Positions 43,637 to 53,820 are shown, counted from the first letter of the stretch. The stretch: DNA of 64,000 nucleotides from Roseovarius litorisediminis (GCF_900172295.1 NZ_FWFL01000007.1:151355-215354), one strand, 5' to 3'. Numbers and translations are program-made. Notes: generated by a model not told the origin, from the sequence alone.

Positions 43637-44245
43637 ATGAAACCCACCCCACCCCTCGCCCTGATCATTGGAGGCTCTTCCGGCATGGGCTATGCCACTG
43701 CAGAGCGGCTTCTTGAACGCGGGGCCGAGGTTGGCCTGATGGCCCGCCCCGGCGAAAAGCTTAAAAATGCAATGAAATCCCTCAGCACCAAAGGCGCTGT
43801 TCACAGCTTTGGCGTTGACCTTACGCAACCGGGTAGTGTCAAAAATGCTGTGAATGCCATCGCGGGCGGCGGCTCGATCGTCAATATTGGCTCAATGTGG
43901 GCGCATCAGGCAATTAAAGCCACGCCTTCCTCGGCCTATTCCATGGCCAAGGCAGGTCTGCACGCACTGACGCAACATCTGGCAATGGAACTGGGCGAGC
44001 ATGGCATCCGCGTGAACGCCGTGGCCCCCGCTGTTGTCGAGACCCCCATCTTTGGAGCGTTCATTCCGCCCGCCGAGATCAGCAAAACCCTGCACGACAG
44101 TTTTGACGCCTTTCACCCAATTGGCCGCATCGGAACGCCTGGCGATATCGCCTCCACAATAGACTTTCTTTTGTCGGACGCAGCCCAGTGGGTCACCGGC
44201 GCGATCTGGAACGTCGATGGCGGTGTAATGGCTGGCCGCAACTGA
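43637..44245 (+). CDS. Short-chain dehydrogenase/reductase, internally shortened
   Basis: 202 residues against about 245-250 for the family. The start is intact ([20 protein letters not shown] with the GxxxGxG cofactor motif), as are the catalytic Ser in IVNIGSMW and YSMAK. Between VKNAVNAI and [10 protein letters not shown] some 45 residues are missing in frame, including the NNAG motif and the strand before the catalytic Ser. The join lies in a repetitive GCGGGCGGCGGC tract. The protein may be inactive or only partly folded. It is followed by a hydrolase gene after 36 bases and probably controlled by the divergent TetR protein. Confidence 0.8.
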   Translation: MKPTPPLALIIGGSSGMGYATAERLLERGAEVGLMARPGEKLKNAMKSLSTKGAVHSFGVDLTQPGSVKNAVNAIAGGGSIVNIGSMWAHQAIKATPSSAYSMAKAGLHALTQHLAMELGEHGIRVNAVAPAVVETPIFGAFIPPAEISKTLHDSFDAFHPIGRIGTPGDIASTIDFLLSDAAQWVTGAIWNVDGGVMAGRN

Positions 44246-44281
44246 CCCAAACCCACCACTCATGAAACAAAAGGACAAAAA

Positions 44282-45175
44282 ATGACCGGCTTACACCCGC
44301 TCCTGAACGGCCTGCGCCGTCTTGCCTTCTTTTTTACCACCGTAATCGGAACAATCCTGATGTCCCAAATTGCCCACGCCAAGGATACCATCCTCAACCA
44401 CCACAGCTTTGGCTCCGGCCCCGAAAATGTGCTGGTCTTGCATTCCTGGATCGACAACGCTGGCAGCTTTGACAATGTGAAACCCTACCTTGATCCTGAC
44501 GTCTATACTTACGTCTTTGCCGACCTGCGCGGTTATGGCGGATCGAGCACAATAAAAGGCGAATATACCTCGTCCGAGGCCGCAAGCGATGCCCTGAACC
44601 TTGCCGACCATCTGGGCTGGAACAGGTTCCATGTCATCGGTCACTCGCAATCTGGCATGATCGTGCAACGCATGGCATTGAATGACTGGAGATCCGGATC
44701 AAAACGCCTGAAGTCCATGATCGCGGTTACCCCTGTGGCAGCCGATGGCTACCCGGCAGATGACGATACCAAGGGCTTTCTCACCGCTTCCATCCATAAC
44801 CCCGAAATCGCGCAACAACTGGCCGCAGGCCTGACCGGCGGCCGCCTGACCGCTCGCTTTGCCAAGGCTGTGGCGAGTGGCAACATCGCCACCTCCAACC
44901 CGGATGCGATGTTGGGCTACTACCACATTTGGGTAGACGAAGATTTCTCAGACGAACTGGCTACCGCCCACATCGAAACCCCAACCCTTGTCATCGCAGG
45001 ACGCCAGGATCTGCCAGGTTTTCAGGCTGATCATTACAATGACACGATCATGAAATGGCTGCCCAATGCCGATCTTGCCGTGATCGAAGAGGCAGGCCAC
45101 CTGCCGATGTACGAAACCCCCGCCTTGCTGGCCGCCTTGATCGAAGGTCACCTGAGCGCAAATTCTGGTCCGTAA
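44282..45175 (+). CDS. Alpha/beta hydrolase with N-terminal signal or anchor
   Basis: 297 residues. A hydrophobic N-terminal segment ending IAHA at about residue 33 suggests export or membrane anchoring. The catalytic triad is visible: Ser in IGHSQSGM, Asp in AGRQDLPGF and His in [12 protein letters not shown]. The closest general type is haloperoxidase/esterase-like. It follows the shortened SDR gene on the same strand and probably shares its promoter. Confidence 0.85.
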   Translation: MTGLHPLLNGLRRLAFFFTTVIGTILMSQIAHAKDTILNHHSFGSGPENVLVLHSWIDNAGSFDNVKPYLDPDVYTYVFADLRGYGGSSTIKGEYTSSEAASDALNLADHLGWNRFHVIGHSQSGMIVQRMALNDWRSGSKRLKSMIAVTPVAADGYPADDDTKGFLTASIHNPEIAQQLAAGLTGGRLTARFAKAVASGNIATSNPDAMLGYYHIWVDEDFSDELATAHIETPTLVIAGRQDLPGFQADHYNDTIMKWLPNADLAVIEEAGHLPMYETPALLAALIEGHLSANSGP

Positions 45176-45299
45176 CCACCTGACCCTGGAAGGTTTTTGG
45201 GCAACGCCCACCCCCTTCCTGGCGCGCCATCGCCGCTTGGGCCTTGGCGCGCCGTGCGGGGCAGATTATACACCGCCTCAGCAACCCAGCGGAGGCACC

Positions 45300-45887
45300 A
45301 TGCGCAGCGCTAAAGTAACGCGAAAAACAGCCGAAACCGACATCAGCGTCGAGATCAATCTGGACGGCACCGGCACCTATGACAACCAGACCGGCGTGGG
45401 CTTTTTTGATCACATGCTGGACCAACTGGCACGCCATTCCCTGACCGACATGAAAATCCGCTGTTCTGGCGATCTGCACATCGACGATCACCACACGGTC
45501 GAGGATGTGGGCATTGCCCTAGGTCAGGCTTTGGCTCAGGCGCTTAACGACAAAAAAGGTATCCGCCGCTATGGCGCCTGTCTTTTGCCTATGGATGATG
45601 CGCTGGTACGTGCTGCCCTTGACCTCTCTGGCCGCCCCTATCTGGTGTGGAATATGGAACTGCCGACCTCCAAAATCGGTAGTTTTGATACCGAACTTGT
45701 TCGCGAATTCTTTCAGGCGCTCAGCACCCATGGCGGCATAACCCTGCACGTTGACGCCCTGCACGGGATCAACAGCCACCACATGGCCGAGGCCGCATTC
45801 AAGGCCGTCGCCCGCGCCCTGCGCGAAGCGGTAGAAACTGACCCGCGCAAATCGGATGCGATTCCGTCAACCAAAGGGGCGCTTTGA
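45300..45887 (+). CDS. hisB: Imidazoleglycerol-phosphate dehydratase
   Basis: 195 residues from ATG 45300, with GGAGGCACC upstream. It is a monofunctional HisB with [28 protein letters not shown] and the second metal motif [14 protein letters not shown], carrying the His clusters that bind manganese. Catalyses dehydration of imidazoleglycerol phosphate, step six of His synthesis. First gene of the local his run. Confidence 0.96.
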   Translation: MRSAKVTRKTAETDISVEINLDGTGTYDNQTGVGFFDHMLDQLARHSLTDMKIRCSGDLHIDDHHTVEDVGIALGQALAQALNDKKGIRRYGACLLPMDDALVRAALDLSGRPYLVWNMELPTSKIGSFDTELVREFFQALSTHGGITLHVDALHGINSHHMAEAAFKAVARALREAVETDPRKSDAIPSTKGAL

Positions 45888-45892
45888 AACTG

Positions 45893-46531
45893 ATGCAAAC
45901 GGTCATCGTCGATTACGAAAGTGGCAATCTGCACTCGGCCGAAAAGGCGTTCCAGCGTATGGCGTCCGAGACAGGCGCAGGAACTGTCATTGTCACTTCA
46001 GACCCCAATATCATCCGCAAGGCTGATCGCGTGGTTTTGCCCGGTGATGGCGCTTTCCCGGCCTGCCGGAAGGAACTGTTTGACCATCGCGGTGTGTACG
46101 AAGCCATAGAAGAGGCTGTTATTGCCGGCGGCCGTCCCTTTATGGGGATTTGCATCGGCATGCAGATGATGGCCACGCGCGGGTTGGAATATACCGAAAC
46201 ACCGGGCTTTGACTGGATCGGCGGCACGGTTGAGCATATCGCGCCCTCTGATCCGGCACTGAAAGTGCCCCATATGGGGTGGAACGATCTGGTGATTGAT
46301 CATGATCACCCCGTCTTCGACGGCATAAGCACTGGGAAACATGCGTATTTTGTGCATTCCTACTATTTTCGCGTGGCTGACCCCGCGCATCTGCTGGCGC
46401 ATGTTGATTATGGTGGGGCCATTACCGCCGTGGTGGGCCGGGACAACCTGATTGGCACCCAGTTTCACCCTGAAAAAAGCCAGGCCACAGGATTGCGGAT
46501 GATCGCGAATTTCCTGGGCTGGACTCCCTGA
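45893..46531 (+). CDS. hisH: Imidazole glycerol phosphate synthase, glutaminase subunit
   Basis: About 212 residues. The triad of the glutamine amidotransferase is present: Cys in GICIGMQMM, His and Glu in TQFHPEKSQ. HisH releases ammonia for HisF. The start is uncertain: ATG 45893 is chosen, but a TTG at 45884 overlapping the hisB stop is possible; AAAGGGG at 45873-45879 lies awkwardly for both. The gene is followed directly by a glutaminase gene. Confidence 0.95.
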   Translation: MQTVIVDYESGNLHSAEKAFQRMASETGAGTVIVTSDPNIIRKADRVVLPGDGAFPACRKELFDHRGVYEAIEEAVIAGGRPFMGICIGMQMMATRGLEYTETPGFDWIGGTVEHIAPSDPALKVPHMGWNDLVIDHDHPVFDGISTGKHAYFVHSYYFRVADPAHLLAHVDYGGAITAVVGRDNLIGTQFHPEKSQATGLRMIANFLGWTP

Positions 46532-47476
46532 ATGGCCCAAGGCAAGGACAGCCTGCAACAGATCCTTGACGACGTCGCGTCGGCAGCCTTTGCAACTCCA
46601 GACAGGGGTCGCGTGGCCGATTACATCCCCGAACTGGCCAGGGTGAATCCCGACCAATTTGCCGTTGCAGTTGCACGTCCTGGCAAAAAGACGATGTTCG
46701 CCGGCGACGCCCACACGCCATTTTCGATTCAATCGGTTTCAAAGGTTTTCACCCTGGCGCTGGCCCTTGGCAAGGTCGGTGACCGGCTTTGGGCGCGGGT
46801 TGGACGAGAGCCATCAGGCCAGGCCTTTGACTCGATGATCTTGCTGGAACAGGAAAAGGGCCGCCCACGAAATCCGTTCATCAATGCAGGGGCGATTGTC
46901 ACGACAGACACCGTTCTTGCTGGGTCCTCCCCCAGGGAAACCCTGGGTTCACTTCTGCGTTTTGTGCGCGCCGCCGCGGGCGATGACAACATCCACATCA
47001 ACGAAAGCGTTGCCCAGTCCGAGATCACCACCGGGCATCGGAATTTTGCGCTGGCCCATTTCCTGTTGTCACATGGAAATCTGGCAAACGCGCCCGATCT
47101 GGTTCTGGGGACCTATTTTCACCAGTGCGCCATTGAAATGACCTGTACGCAACTGGCCAATGCCGGGCTTTTTCTGGTTGGGGACAAGGCCGCGCCGCGG
47201 TTGGTCTCGCCTGACCGCATCCGCCGCATAAACGCGCTGATGATGACCTGTGGCCACTATGACGGTTCAGGTGACTATGCGTATCGCGTTGGCTTGCCGG
47301 GTAAAAGCGGCGTGGGCGGCGGCATTCTGACCATCGTGCCGGGCATAGCCTCGGTCGCGGTCTGGTCGCCGGGCCTGAACAATTATGGCAATTCGAAACT
47401 GGGCACCGAAGCAATGCAGAGATTTGCGGACATGACCGGCTGGTCGGTGTTCGGATCGCGCGAAGGCCGACCATAG
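46532..47476 (+). CDS. glsA: Glutaminase (serine-dependent beta-lactamase fold)
   Basis: 314 residues. Family marks are [20 protein letters not shown] with the catalytic Ser-x2-Lys, [13 protein letters not shown], and [27 protein letters not shown]. Converts glutamine to glutamate and ammonia. The ATG follows the hisH stop with no spacer, so the two are co-translated, which is an unusual position for a glutaminase. It may recycle glutamine nitrogen or simply ride in the operon. Confidence 0.95.
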   Translation: MAQGKDSLQQILDDVASAAFATPDRGRVADYIPELARVNPDQFAVAVARPGKKTMFAGDAHTPFSIQSVSKVFTLALALGKVGDRLWARVGREPSGQAFDSMILLEQEKGRPRNPFINAGAIVTTDTVLAGSSPRETLGSLLRFVRAAAGDDNIHINESVAQSEITTGHRNFALAHFLLSHGNLANAPDLVLGTYFHQCAIEMTCTQLANAGLFLVGDKAAPRLVSPDRIRRINALMMTCGHYDGSGDYAYRVGLPGKSGVGGGILTIVPGIASVAVWSPGLNNYGNSKLGTEAMQRFADMTGWSVFGSREGRP

Positions 47477-47519
47477 GCCTGAGCATCTGTTTGCAAAAAC
47501 CGCCTGCCTCGCCCGGCAC

Positions 47520-47912
47520 CTATCGGACGCGGGTCCAGACCTGCCCCTGACAGACAGGGCCAACGCACCCCTTGACCGAAAGTTTCTGGCCCTGCAGTTT
47601 CATGGCCGCATCGTATTCGCGATTATGAGCAGGCACAAAAACACGTCCCCCCCCATAAGCGCCGGCACCTTCGACCTTCATGTTCCAGAAAAGCCGCTTG
47701 CCGACATTTGGCGTTACAACCTCTTTCCCGCTTGGGTCATAGGCTTGGATGATGGTGCCACACAGCATTGAACCGCAGGGGGAAATCTGAATATGGCCAA
47801 TCTGGCCCTTTCGATCGGGCGGTGCCTGCCAGACCCCCAGGACCGGGTCGCGCGCCAGCGCTTGTGTCGTCATGAAAATCAAAAACAAGCTTGTCAGATA
47901 CAACTTTTTCAC
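47520..47912 (-). CDS. DUF2147 family exported protein
   Basis: 130 residues from GTG 47912 (VKKLYLTSLFLIFMTTQALA), which begins a clear Sec signal peptide; a longer frame exists but spoils it. The mature part has the DUF2147 pattern: DPVLGVWQAPPDRKGQIGHI, ISPCGSMLCGTII and a C-terminal VKGCVGPVCQGQVWTRV. Four Cys are paired in this family. Function not established. Reads against the his genes and is a paralogue of the next entry. Confidence 0.85.
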   Translation of the reverse strand: MKKLYLTSLFLIFMTTQALARDPVLGVWQAPPDRKGQIGHIQISPCGSMLCGTIIQAYDPSGKEVVTPNVGKRLFWNMKVEGAGAYGGGRVFVPAHNREYDAAMKLQGQKLSVKGCVGPVCQGQVWTRVR

Positions 47913-48103
47913 CGGCACATCCCCCACCAGCAAAACCCCCAACCCGGAGGGCACGTGCCCCGCACCCAGCCAACGGGACGAGACTAAATTACTCTATCGT
48001 CAATATTGCGTCTATTGCCCGACGAAAAGAAATTTGGGACAGGCCAGTTTTGGCCTATCCGAAAGCTTGCAGATCAGGGTGGTTGCCCCGGGTCAGGACG
48101 GCG

Positions 48104-48493
48104 TCAGTTCACGCGCTTCCAGGTACCGCCATTCCGACAGATACCAAATACGCAGCCGCTGACATCCAGCGTATCACCCGAAAGACGCAGCTTCGAGCTA
48201 TAGGTTTTGTCACGGTCGGGCGCATAGACCTTGCCTTTGTAGATTCCGCCGCCCTTGTGCTGGGTTTCGGAAATGATGTTACGGCCGATCATGGTACTAG
48301 CTTTTTCTTTGCCGGAAGAATCGAACGACTTGATGAGCTTTCCGCAAAGCTGGTTGCCGCAGGGCGCCACCTTGATCAGACCAGAATCGCCATGATCATC
48401 CTTTGCCGTGCGCCAGAGACCTTCCAGCGGATCAGCCATAGCTGCACCAGCACCGATCACGAGGGCCGCGGCCGCTACCAAAAGTTTCTTCAT
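48104..48493 (-). CDS. DUF2147 family exported protein
   Basis: 129 residues with a signal peptide ([20 protein letters not shown]). The mature part is DUF2147: [37 protein letters not shown], then [18 protein letters not shown]. Same strand, same order of Cys and similar length as the gene at 47520-47912, so the two probably arose by tandem duplication. Function unknown; likely periplasmic or outer-membrane associated. Confidence 0.88.
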   Translation of the reverse strand: MKKLLVAAAALVIGAGAAMADPLEGLWRTAKDDHGDSGLIKVAPCGNQLCGKLIKSFDSSGKEKASTMIGRNIISETQHKGGGIYKGKVYAPDRDKTYSSKLRLSGDTLDVSGCVFGICRNGGTWKRVN

Positions 48494-48636
48494 TCCTTAA
48501 TCCTCCGGGTTATCTCGGTTGGAGGCAAGTGCCCCATATAGCTTACAGATGCCTTACCGGCCTTTGCCCTGTCTACATTGCAATTCGCTTTCAGGCTGTG
48601 CAAAAGGCCGTGACGTTGCGACAAAAGGCCGTGAAC

Positions 48637-49365
48637 ATGATTCTTTATCCTGCAATTGACCTCAAAGACGGGCAAGCCGTGCGGCTTTTCAAGGGCGAGA
48701 TGGAAAAAGCCACAGTGTTCAACGACGACCCTGCCGCGCAGGCGATGGAGTTTGTCGCCGCGGGGTGTGAATGGCTGCATCTGGTGGATCTGAACGGCGC
48801 CTTCGCAGGCGAGCCGATCAATGCCGCCCCGGTCGAGGCCATCCTGGAACGGTGTCAGGTACCGGCCCAGCTGGGCGGAGGCATTCGCGACATGGCCACA
48901 ATCGAACGTTGGATGTCCAAGGGGCTCGCACGCGTAATTCTGGGCACGGTGGCTGTCGAAAATCCCGCTTTGGTACGCGAGGCCGCCCACGAGTTTCCCG
49001 GCAAAGTCGCCGTCGGTATCGACGCACGTAATGGCCGTGTGGCAACCAAGGGCTGGGCGACAGAAACCGATGTGATGGTCACTGATCTGGCCCGATCCTT
49101 TGAAGACGCAGGCGTGGCGGCGATCATCTACACCGACATCAACCGCGACGGCGCCATGCAGGGCCCGAATGTCGAGGCCACGGCAGCGCTGGCCAATGCC
49201 GTCAGCATCCCGGTGATTGCCTCGGGTGGTGTATCATCCCTCGACGACCTCATCGCGTTGCGCGATTGCGGTGCATCGCTTAACGGCGCAATCTCGGGAC
49301 GCGCGCTTTATGATGGCGCGATTGATCTGGCTCAGGCGCTCAACGTATTAAAGGCCAGCGAATAG
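48637..49365 (+). CDS. hisA: ProFAR isomerase (phosphoribosylformimino-AICAR-P isomerase)
   Basis: 242 residues from ATG 48637 ([20 protein letters not shown]). The half-barrel pattern is typical, with the catalytic Asp8 in AIDL and the second Asp in [14 protein letters not shown], and the phosphate loops VIASGGVSS and [13 protein letters not shown]. Step four of His synthesis. It lies on the same strand as hisB, hisH, hisF and hisE, separated from them by leftward genes. Confidence 0.96.
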   Translation: MILYPAIDLKDGQAVRLFKGEMEKATVFNDDPAAQAMEFVAAGCEWLHLVDLNGAFAGEPINAAPVEAILERCQVPAQLGGGIRDMATIERWMSKGLARVILGTVAVENPALVREAAHEFPGKVAVGIDARNGRVATKGWATETDVMVTDLARSFEDAGVAAIIYTDINRDGAMQGPNVEATAALANAVSIPVIASGGVSSLDDLIALRDCGASLNGAISGRALYDGAIDLAQALNVLKASE

Positions 49366-49416
49366 TCCAGGTATCAGATGAACAGGTCGCTGGCCCTGAG
49401 TAACCCCGGGGGGATG

Positions 49417-49872
49417 TTACATCCCCGAAGCCTTACCTGTCAGCTTGCCCAACGCGCCGGTCATTTTCTTGATGTATTCGGCATCATCCGAAATGCCACC
49501 CAGATCGTCCAGCATCTCTTTGGGGTCTTCATAGGCCAGCCACGTCTGCCCTGCTCCGTCTTGGTAAACCAGCACTTTCAAGGGCAGGAATAATCCTGCC
49601 AACGGGTTATCCTGTATTGCGGGTGTGCCCAGTTTGGGGTTGCCGAAGATCAGCACCTGTTCAGGCGCCAGCTCCATCCCCACCTTTTTAGCCCCCGCTG
49701 CATGGTCAACCCGGGCAAAAACCGTGGCCCCTGCCCCGGTCACGGCCGCCTCAAGTGCGTCCATCGTGGTGGCCACGTCTCCAGCCGCCTTGACCTTGAT
49801 AATATCGTCATTGCTGGCCAGTGCGGGCAAGGCTGAAAGGCCAAGGGCGACGGCGGCGATCAGATTTTTCAT
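49417..49872 (-). CDS. DUF302 family exported protein
   Basis: 151 residues with a signal peptide (MKNLIAAVALGLSALPALAS). The rest is a DUF302 domain: ATTMDALEAAVTGAGATVFA, LIFGNPKLGTPAIQDNPLAG, LPLKVLVYQDGAGQTWLAY. The family is common, periplasmic, and without assigned activity. It reads against the flanking hisA and hisF. Confidence 0.88.
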   Translation of the reverse strand: MKNLIAAVALGLSALPALASNDDIIKVKAAGDVATTMDALEAAVTGAGATVFARVDHAAGAKKVGMELAPEQVLIFGNPKLGTPAIQDNPLAGLFLPLKVLVYQDGAGQTWLAYEDPKEMLDDLGGISDDAEYIKKMTGALGKLTGKASGM

Positions 49873-49973
49873 GGTAATCTCCTACGAATCCAAATGTATC
49901 AGGGTGTACCCTCTGGCATGTAACCTGATTTGCACATAAACAATCGCGTGAATCTATGCCGGGAAGCAAGAAC

Positions 49974-50738
49974 ATGCTCAAGACCCGTATCATCCCCTGC
50001 CTTGACGTGGCTGATGGCCGCGTGGTCAAGGGTGTGAACTTTGTTGACCTTCGCGATGCGGGTGATCCGGTTGATGCTGCTCGCGCCTATGACGCGGCGG
50101 GCGCGGATGAACTGTGTTTTCTTGACATCCAGGCGACCCACGAAAACCGGGGCACCATGTTTGATGTGGTGCGCCGCACGGCCGAGCAGTGTTATATCCC
50201 ACTAACCGTCGGCGGTGGCGTGCGTACAGTTGAAGATGTCCGCGCCTTGCTGCTGGCCGGGGCCGACAAGGTCAGCTTTAATTCCGCCGCGGTCGCCAAC
50301 CCCGATGTGGTGGCCGAGGCTGCACAGCAGTTTGGCAGCCAGTGCATCGTCGTGGCCATCGACGCCAAAACCGTCAGCCCCGGCAAATGGGAAATTTTCA
50401 CCCACGGCGGGCGCAAACCTACCGGCATTGACGCTGTGGAATTCGCCAAACTGGTTGAGCAAAAGGGCGCCGGTGAAATTCTGCTGACCTCAATGGACCG
50501 CGACGGAACCAAGCAAGGCTTTAACCTGCCCCTGACCCGCGCGATTAGTGACGCGGTTGATATTCCTGTTATCGCCTCGGGGGGTGTTGGCACCCTTGAC
50601 CACCTGGTCGAAGGTGTCACAAAGGGCGGTGCAAGCGCTGTGCTGGCGGCCTCGATCTTTCACTTTGGCGAATTCACCATTCAACAAGCCAAAGAGCATA
50701 TGGCCGCCGCAGGTATTCCCACACGGATGAACGCATGA
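49974..50738 (+). CDS. hisF: Imidazole glycerol phosphate synthase, cyclase subunit
   Basis: 254 residues from ATG 49974 ([20 protein letters not shown]). The catalytic Asp residues are in PCLDV and in [13 protein letters not shown], and the phosphate loops [11 protein letters not shown] and [12 protein letters not shown] are present. HisF uses ammonia from HisH to make imidazoleglycerol phosphate and AICAR. Overlaps hisE by four bases. Confidence 0.97.
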   Translation: MLKTRIIPCLDVADGRVVKGVNFVDLRDAGDPVDAARAYDAAGADELCFLDIQATHENRGTMFDVVRRTAEQCYIPLTVGGGVRTVEDVRALLLAGADKVSFNSAAVANPDVVAEAAQQFGSQCIVVAIDAKTVSPGKWEIFTHGGRKPTGIDAVEFAKLVEQKGAGEILLTSMDRDGTKQGFNLPLTRAISDAVDIPVIASGGVGTLDHLVEGVTKGGASAVLAASIFHFGEFTIQQAKEHMAAAGIPTRMNA

Positions 50739-51049
50739 CACTCGACGACCTTGCCCAGATTATCGCAGACCGAACCCTGGCTGACCCTGATAGCAGCTGG
50801 ACAGCAAAATTGTTAGCCAAGGGCCCTGAAAAGTGCGCCGAGAAGTTTGGCGAAGAAGCCATTGAAGCCATCATCGAAGCCACCAAAGGTGACCGCACGG
50901 CCCTGACATCTGAGGCCGCGGACGTGCTGTTCCATCTGCTGGTCATGCTGCAATCACGAGGCGTTCCACTTTCAGACGTCATGGCGGAACTAGGCCGCCG
51001 TCAGGGCACCAGCGGCCTTGCCGAAAAAGCCTCACGCAACAAGAGTTAA
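50735..51049 (+). CDS. hisE: Phosphoribosyl-ATP pyrophosphatase
   Basis: 104 residues, monofunctional HisE of the MazG-like helical fold: [20 protein letters not shown] and the acidic [14 protein letters not shown] metal site. Second step of His synthesis. ATGA overlap with hisF and a two-base gap to the next gene show an operon. Confidence 0.95.
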   Translation: MTLDDLAQIIADRTLADPDSSWTAKLLAKGPEKCAEKFGEEAIEAIIEATKGDRTALTSEAADVLFHLLVMLQSRGVPLSDVMAELGRRQGTSGLAEKASRNKS

Positions 51050-51051
51050 CC

Positions 51052-51351
51052 ATGATCCGCCACATTGTTTTTTTCAGCGCTAGTAAGCCCGAAGATGTCC
51101 AGACCATTCAGGACGGCCTGATGATGCTGCGCGACATTCCCCATTCGCAACATTTTGAAGTGGGGCGCAATCTGCAAAGCGACGGCATCGCCGGGGCGCA
51201 GGTTGATCTGGTGGTCTATGCCGAGTTTGCCGACGAGGCCGCACTGGCCGCCTATAAGGCCGATCCGATCTACACCGCCTGCATCGCCCGGGTCCGCCCC
51301 CTGCGCGAACTGCGTATCGCGGCTGATTTCAAGGCAACCGTTGATAATTAA
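51052..51351 (+). CDS. Dabb (stress-responsive alpha-beta barrel) domain protein
   Basis: 99 residues: MIRHIVFFSASKPED at the start, then HFEVGRNLQSD and VYAEFADEAALAAYKADPIY, the usual Dabb pattern of a small dimeric ferredoxin-like fold. Two bases after hisE, so co-transcribed; a link to His synthesis is not known. Confidence 0.85.
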   Translation: MIRHIVFFSASKPEDVQTIQDGLMMLRDIPHSQHFEVGRNLQSDGIAGAQVDLVVYAEFADEAALAAYKADPIYTACIARVRPLRELRIAADFKATVDN

Positions 51352-51517
51352 GCCCTGTTGCGGGGAATTGTCAGCGGCCGCTTGATGGGCGAGGCCGAGA
51401 TTTATGGCGACCGCCTTTTCAGGCCCCGCCGTCGTGCAATCCTTTGATTTCGATCAAAAAGTAGCCCCGTTTATTTCATATAAACAGCACGTAGAGCAGG
51501 GATTTGAGGAGGAAAAG

Positions 51518-51973
51518 GTGTCAGTTAAACGTGCAAGCAGTGATGTCCTTCGTGAATTATTCAGGCTATTCGGAGTCGCACTAAGGTGCCTGTTCATCGC
51601 CGCTTTCTCGATCACTTTAACGGGTCCCATCGCGGCCCAGTCTCTCAAAGAGCAACTTGATAAAATCCAAGAGGTTCTGCCAGGAAACTCGTACACAAAA
51701 TATTCTCCAGCTCTGGCAGTCCAGTCCTGGGAGATGGCTGCAACCGTAGCGCATATTCAGAAACCCATGTCCTGCAAAACTGCCAAAATTATCGACACGA
51801 AAGTTACAGCTGTAAAAGAGAAAGTGATTTTCACATCGAAAAGGAAGCTGAAGCAGGGCCACTGGTTAGAGATTTGGACGTTTGACAAATGCGGGAAAAG
51901 GGTGCGCGTGCAGGCGGAGTTCAGGGCCGACGGAAAAGGCACTGCTGACGGAGATTTTTCTGTTGCTAAATAA
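51518..51973 (+). CDS. Hypothetical exported protein
   Basis: 151 residues from a GTG at 51518, chosen because GAGGAGG is just upstream and because it opens a signal peptide (hydrophobic part about 20-36, cleavage after IAA near residue 40). The mature part has two Cys (SCKTAK and FDKCGKR) and a basic, beta-rich look (VIFTSKRKLKQGHWLEIWTF). I do not recognise the family. The local sequence is more AT-rich than the his genes before it. No gene follows on the same strand for 700 bases. Confidence 0.6.
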   Translation: MSVKRASSDVLRELFRLFGVALRCLFIAAFSITLTGPIAAQSLKEQLDKIQEVLPGNSYTKYSPALAVQSWEMAATVAHIQKPMSCKTAKIIDTKVTAVKEKVIFTSKRKLKQGHWLEIWTFDKCGKRVRVQAEFRADGKGTADGDFSVAK

Positions 51974-52076
51974 CACGAAGGCGACGACAGCTCGCCCATA
52001 CCTTATAACATATGCGGGTATCAGTTGTTTTAGAGGAGCTCTGGTTTGAGTTCATAGCCGCCAGAGCTTCCCAAAC

Positions 52077-52550
52077 TCAGAGCTTTGACGAAATCACCCC
52101 TGTATTAAACCCGCCCATCCGCAGTTCGCCAAACAGGCGCTGGTATTCGATTTTGGGGCAGCGGTTCATGATCACCTCAACGCCGCGCGCGCGGGCCACT
52201 TCGGCGGCTTCCTCATTGACCACGCCAATCTGCATCCAAACCGTCTGAAGGTTCGGAAACGCCGACAGGGCCTCGTCGACGATGGGGGGCACGTGTTCGG
52301 ACCGGCGGAAAATGTCCACCATATCGACGTGCCCTTCGATATCCGACAAGCGCCCCACAACTTTTTGGCCAAAAAGCATTTCGCCAACATGGCCCGGATT
52401 GACCGGCACAACCTTGAACCCCTTCAGGGCCAAATACCGCGCCACGTAATAACTGGGCCGCACCGGGTTCATCGACACACCCACCACCGCCACACGTTTG
52501 GTGCGGGTCAGGATATCTCGCAGATAGTCGTCAGAATAACTCTCATTCAT
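52077..52550 (-). CDS. CoA-binding (YccU-like) protein
   Basis: 157 residues with the CoA_binding_2 Rossmann pattern: RVAVVGVSMNPVRPSYYVAR, FKVVPVNPGH, VDMVDIFRRSEHVPPIVDEA and VWMQIGVVNEEAAEVARARG with a final MNRCPKIEY. E. coli YccU is a relative. Function is not firmly known. Single gene. Confidence 0.88.
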   Translation of the reverse strand: MNESYSDDYLRDILTRTKRVAVVGVSMNPVRPSYYVARYLALKGFKVVPVNPGHVGEMLFGQKVVGRLSDIEGHVDMVDIFRRSEHVPPIVDEALSAFPNLQTVWMQIGVVNEEAAEVARARGVEVIMNRCPKIEYQRLFGELRMGGFNTGVISSKL

Positions 52551-52684
52551 GCCAGCACCCTACCTGCATTTTAACCGGCTGCAAGTCATTGGGAAAACAT
52601 TTCCAGAGATAAGTATGCTGCTGACAGGATGCTGTCAGGAACGGTCTGTCAAAACCGCACGGAAACCCGGACAAGGAGACCAGA

Positions 52685-53125
52685 ATGAGCATCATTGCCA
52701 CAGGATTTGATACAGCGCCAATCGAGATGCAGCCGGTGTGGTTGCTCATGTTTCAAGCGCCTTCCGAGGACGTCGACCGCATCTTCGACGCGATTATCAG
52801 GATTGCACCGCTGAAGCACGGCAAAACCGACCACAATGCGTACCGCGCCACCGGCGGGATTGAATATTACCGACCACAAAACGGAGCCCCCACCGGCGCT
52901 GAAGACGACACGCGCCACCGGCCTGACGTTGATGAAATGCGGCTCTTCCTGCCCCGCGACCCCATCACTTTACGCGCGGTGATCGAAGCAATTTATGCGG
53001 TGCATAGCTATTATGAACCTGTCATCACCGTGACCGAGGTGCTGCGCAGCCAGTGCAAGGGGCTGGATGATAGCAACAACCCGCACAGGTGGTGGAACAA
53101 GGCTGGTGACTGGAAAACCTCGTGA
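52685..53125 (+). CDS. Conserved hypothetical protein
   Basis: 146 residues with AAGGAGACC before the ATG. No signal peptide or membrane segment. The pattern of alternating strands and helices (WLLMFQAPSEDVDRIFDAII, DEMRLFLPRDPITLRAVIEA, IYAVHSYYEPVITVTEVLRS) suggests a small ferredoxin-like fold, as in the divalent-cation tolerance/Nif3 insert group (Y-x-x-H-x-Y-E-x-P is shared with these). I cannot assign a function. Confidence 0.65.
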   Translation: MSIIATGFDTAPIEMQPVWLLMFQAPSEDVDRIFDAIIRIAPLKHGKTDHNAYRATGGIEYYRPQNGAPTGAEDDTRHRPDVDEMRLFLPRDPITLRAVIEAIYAVHSYYEPVITVTEVLRSQCKGLDDSNNPHRWWNKAGDWKTS

Positions 53126-53149
53126 GGCATGAAAGCAGTCGCTGCAAAG

Positions 53150-53179
53150 AAAAAAGCGCCCAGGGTAAAACCTGGGCGC
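53150..53179 (-). terminator. Rho-independent terminator (minus strand)
   Basis: A perfect nine-pair stem GCGCCCAGG/CCTGGGCGC with a six-base loop. On the minus strand it is followed by TTTTTT (complement of 53150-53155). It can end transcription of the zinc-ribbon gene at 53321-53650, about 140 bases upstream, and lies 27 bases past the convergent gene on the plus strand. Confidence 0.85.
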
Positions 53180-53320
53180 CAGTCGCGGAACGAGGGACAG
53201 TGAAAAGAAACATTGATGTTCCGTATCAACGCTTCTGGACTTTAAATAGGTCCGAATCCGACAATAAAAAGAGTTTGTAATATAGCTGTGAACAGAATTT
53301 TTAATTCGCACAGCTGACCC

Positions 53321-53650
53321 TTAATCAAAAATATCTTCGACCACATCCCATAGCTCGTCCAGCACACGCCGGGCCAGGGGCTTGCGACGTTTCGACCGCT
53401 TGTGCCGGGGGCGTTGATTTTGCCTGTTGCCCGAAACTTCCTGAAACCATCGCGGTTGCTGAATCACTGCGGGCCGCCTGGACACAATTGATTTTCGCTT
53501 TTTACCCTCAGTTTCAGAATGTTGCGGCATCATCTTGATATCGTGCAACGGGGCCCCGCAAGACGCGCAAGCCAATTCATGCCTGGCCTTGTCCCAAAGC
53601 AGCGCTGCGCGCATACCGCAATAGCTGCAGGTTGCAATCTTGGGTGTCAT
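53321..53650 (-). CDS. Small zinc-ribbon protein of unknown function
   Basis: 109 residues. Two CxxC pairs near the N-terminus (CSYCG and CASCG, residues 8-33) form a likely zinc ribbon, followed by a very basic middle (QRPRHKRSKRRKPLARRV) and an acidic end (DELWDVVEDIFD). The build suggests nucleic acid binding. Similar short proteins occur across Rhodobacteraceae. Single gene. Confidence 0.7.
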   Translation of the reverse strand: MTPKIATCSYCGMRAALLWDKARHELACASCGAPLHDIKMMPQHSETEGKKRKSIVSRRPAVIQQPRWFQEVSGNRQNQRPRHKRSKRRKPLARRVLDELWDVVEDIFD

Positions 53651-53820
53651 GCGTTCACCGCCCTTAGCCTGACAATTTGAGCCTGAATTATTAAAGCAGA
53701 CTTAGGAGAGATTGCAGATTTTCCAACCCGCAGATTTTCCAACCCGTTGTGCGGCAAAGTACCAAGATCGCCAAATACGTGCTATAACGCAACCTGCTGC
53801 ATTCAAGAGAATTTAGTCTG

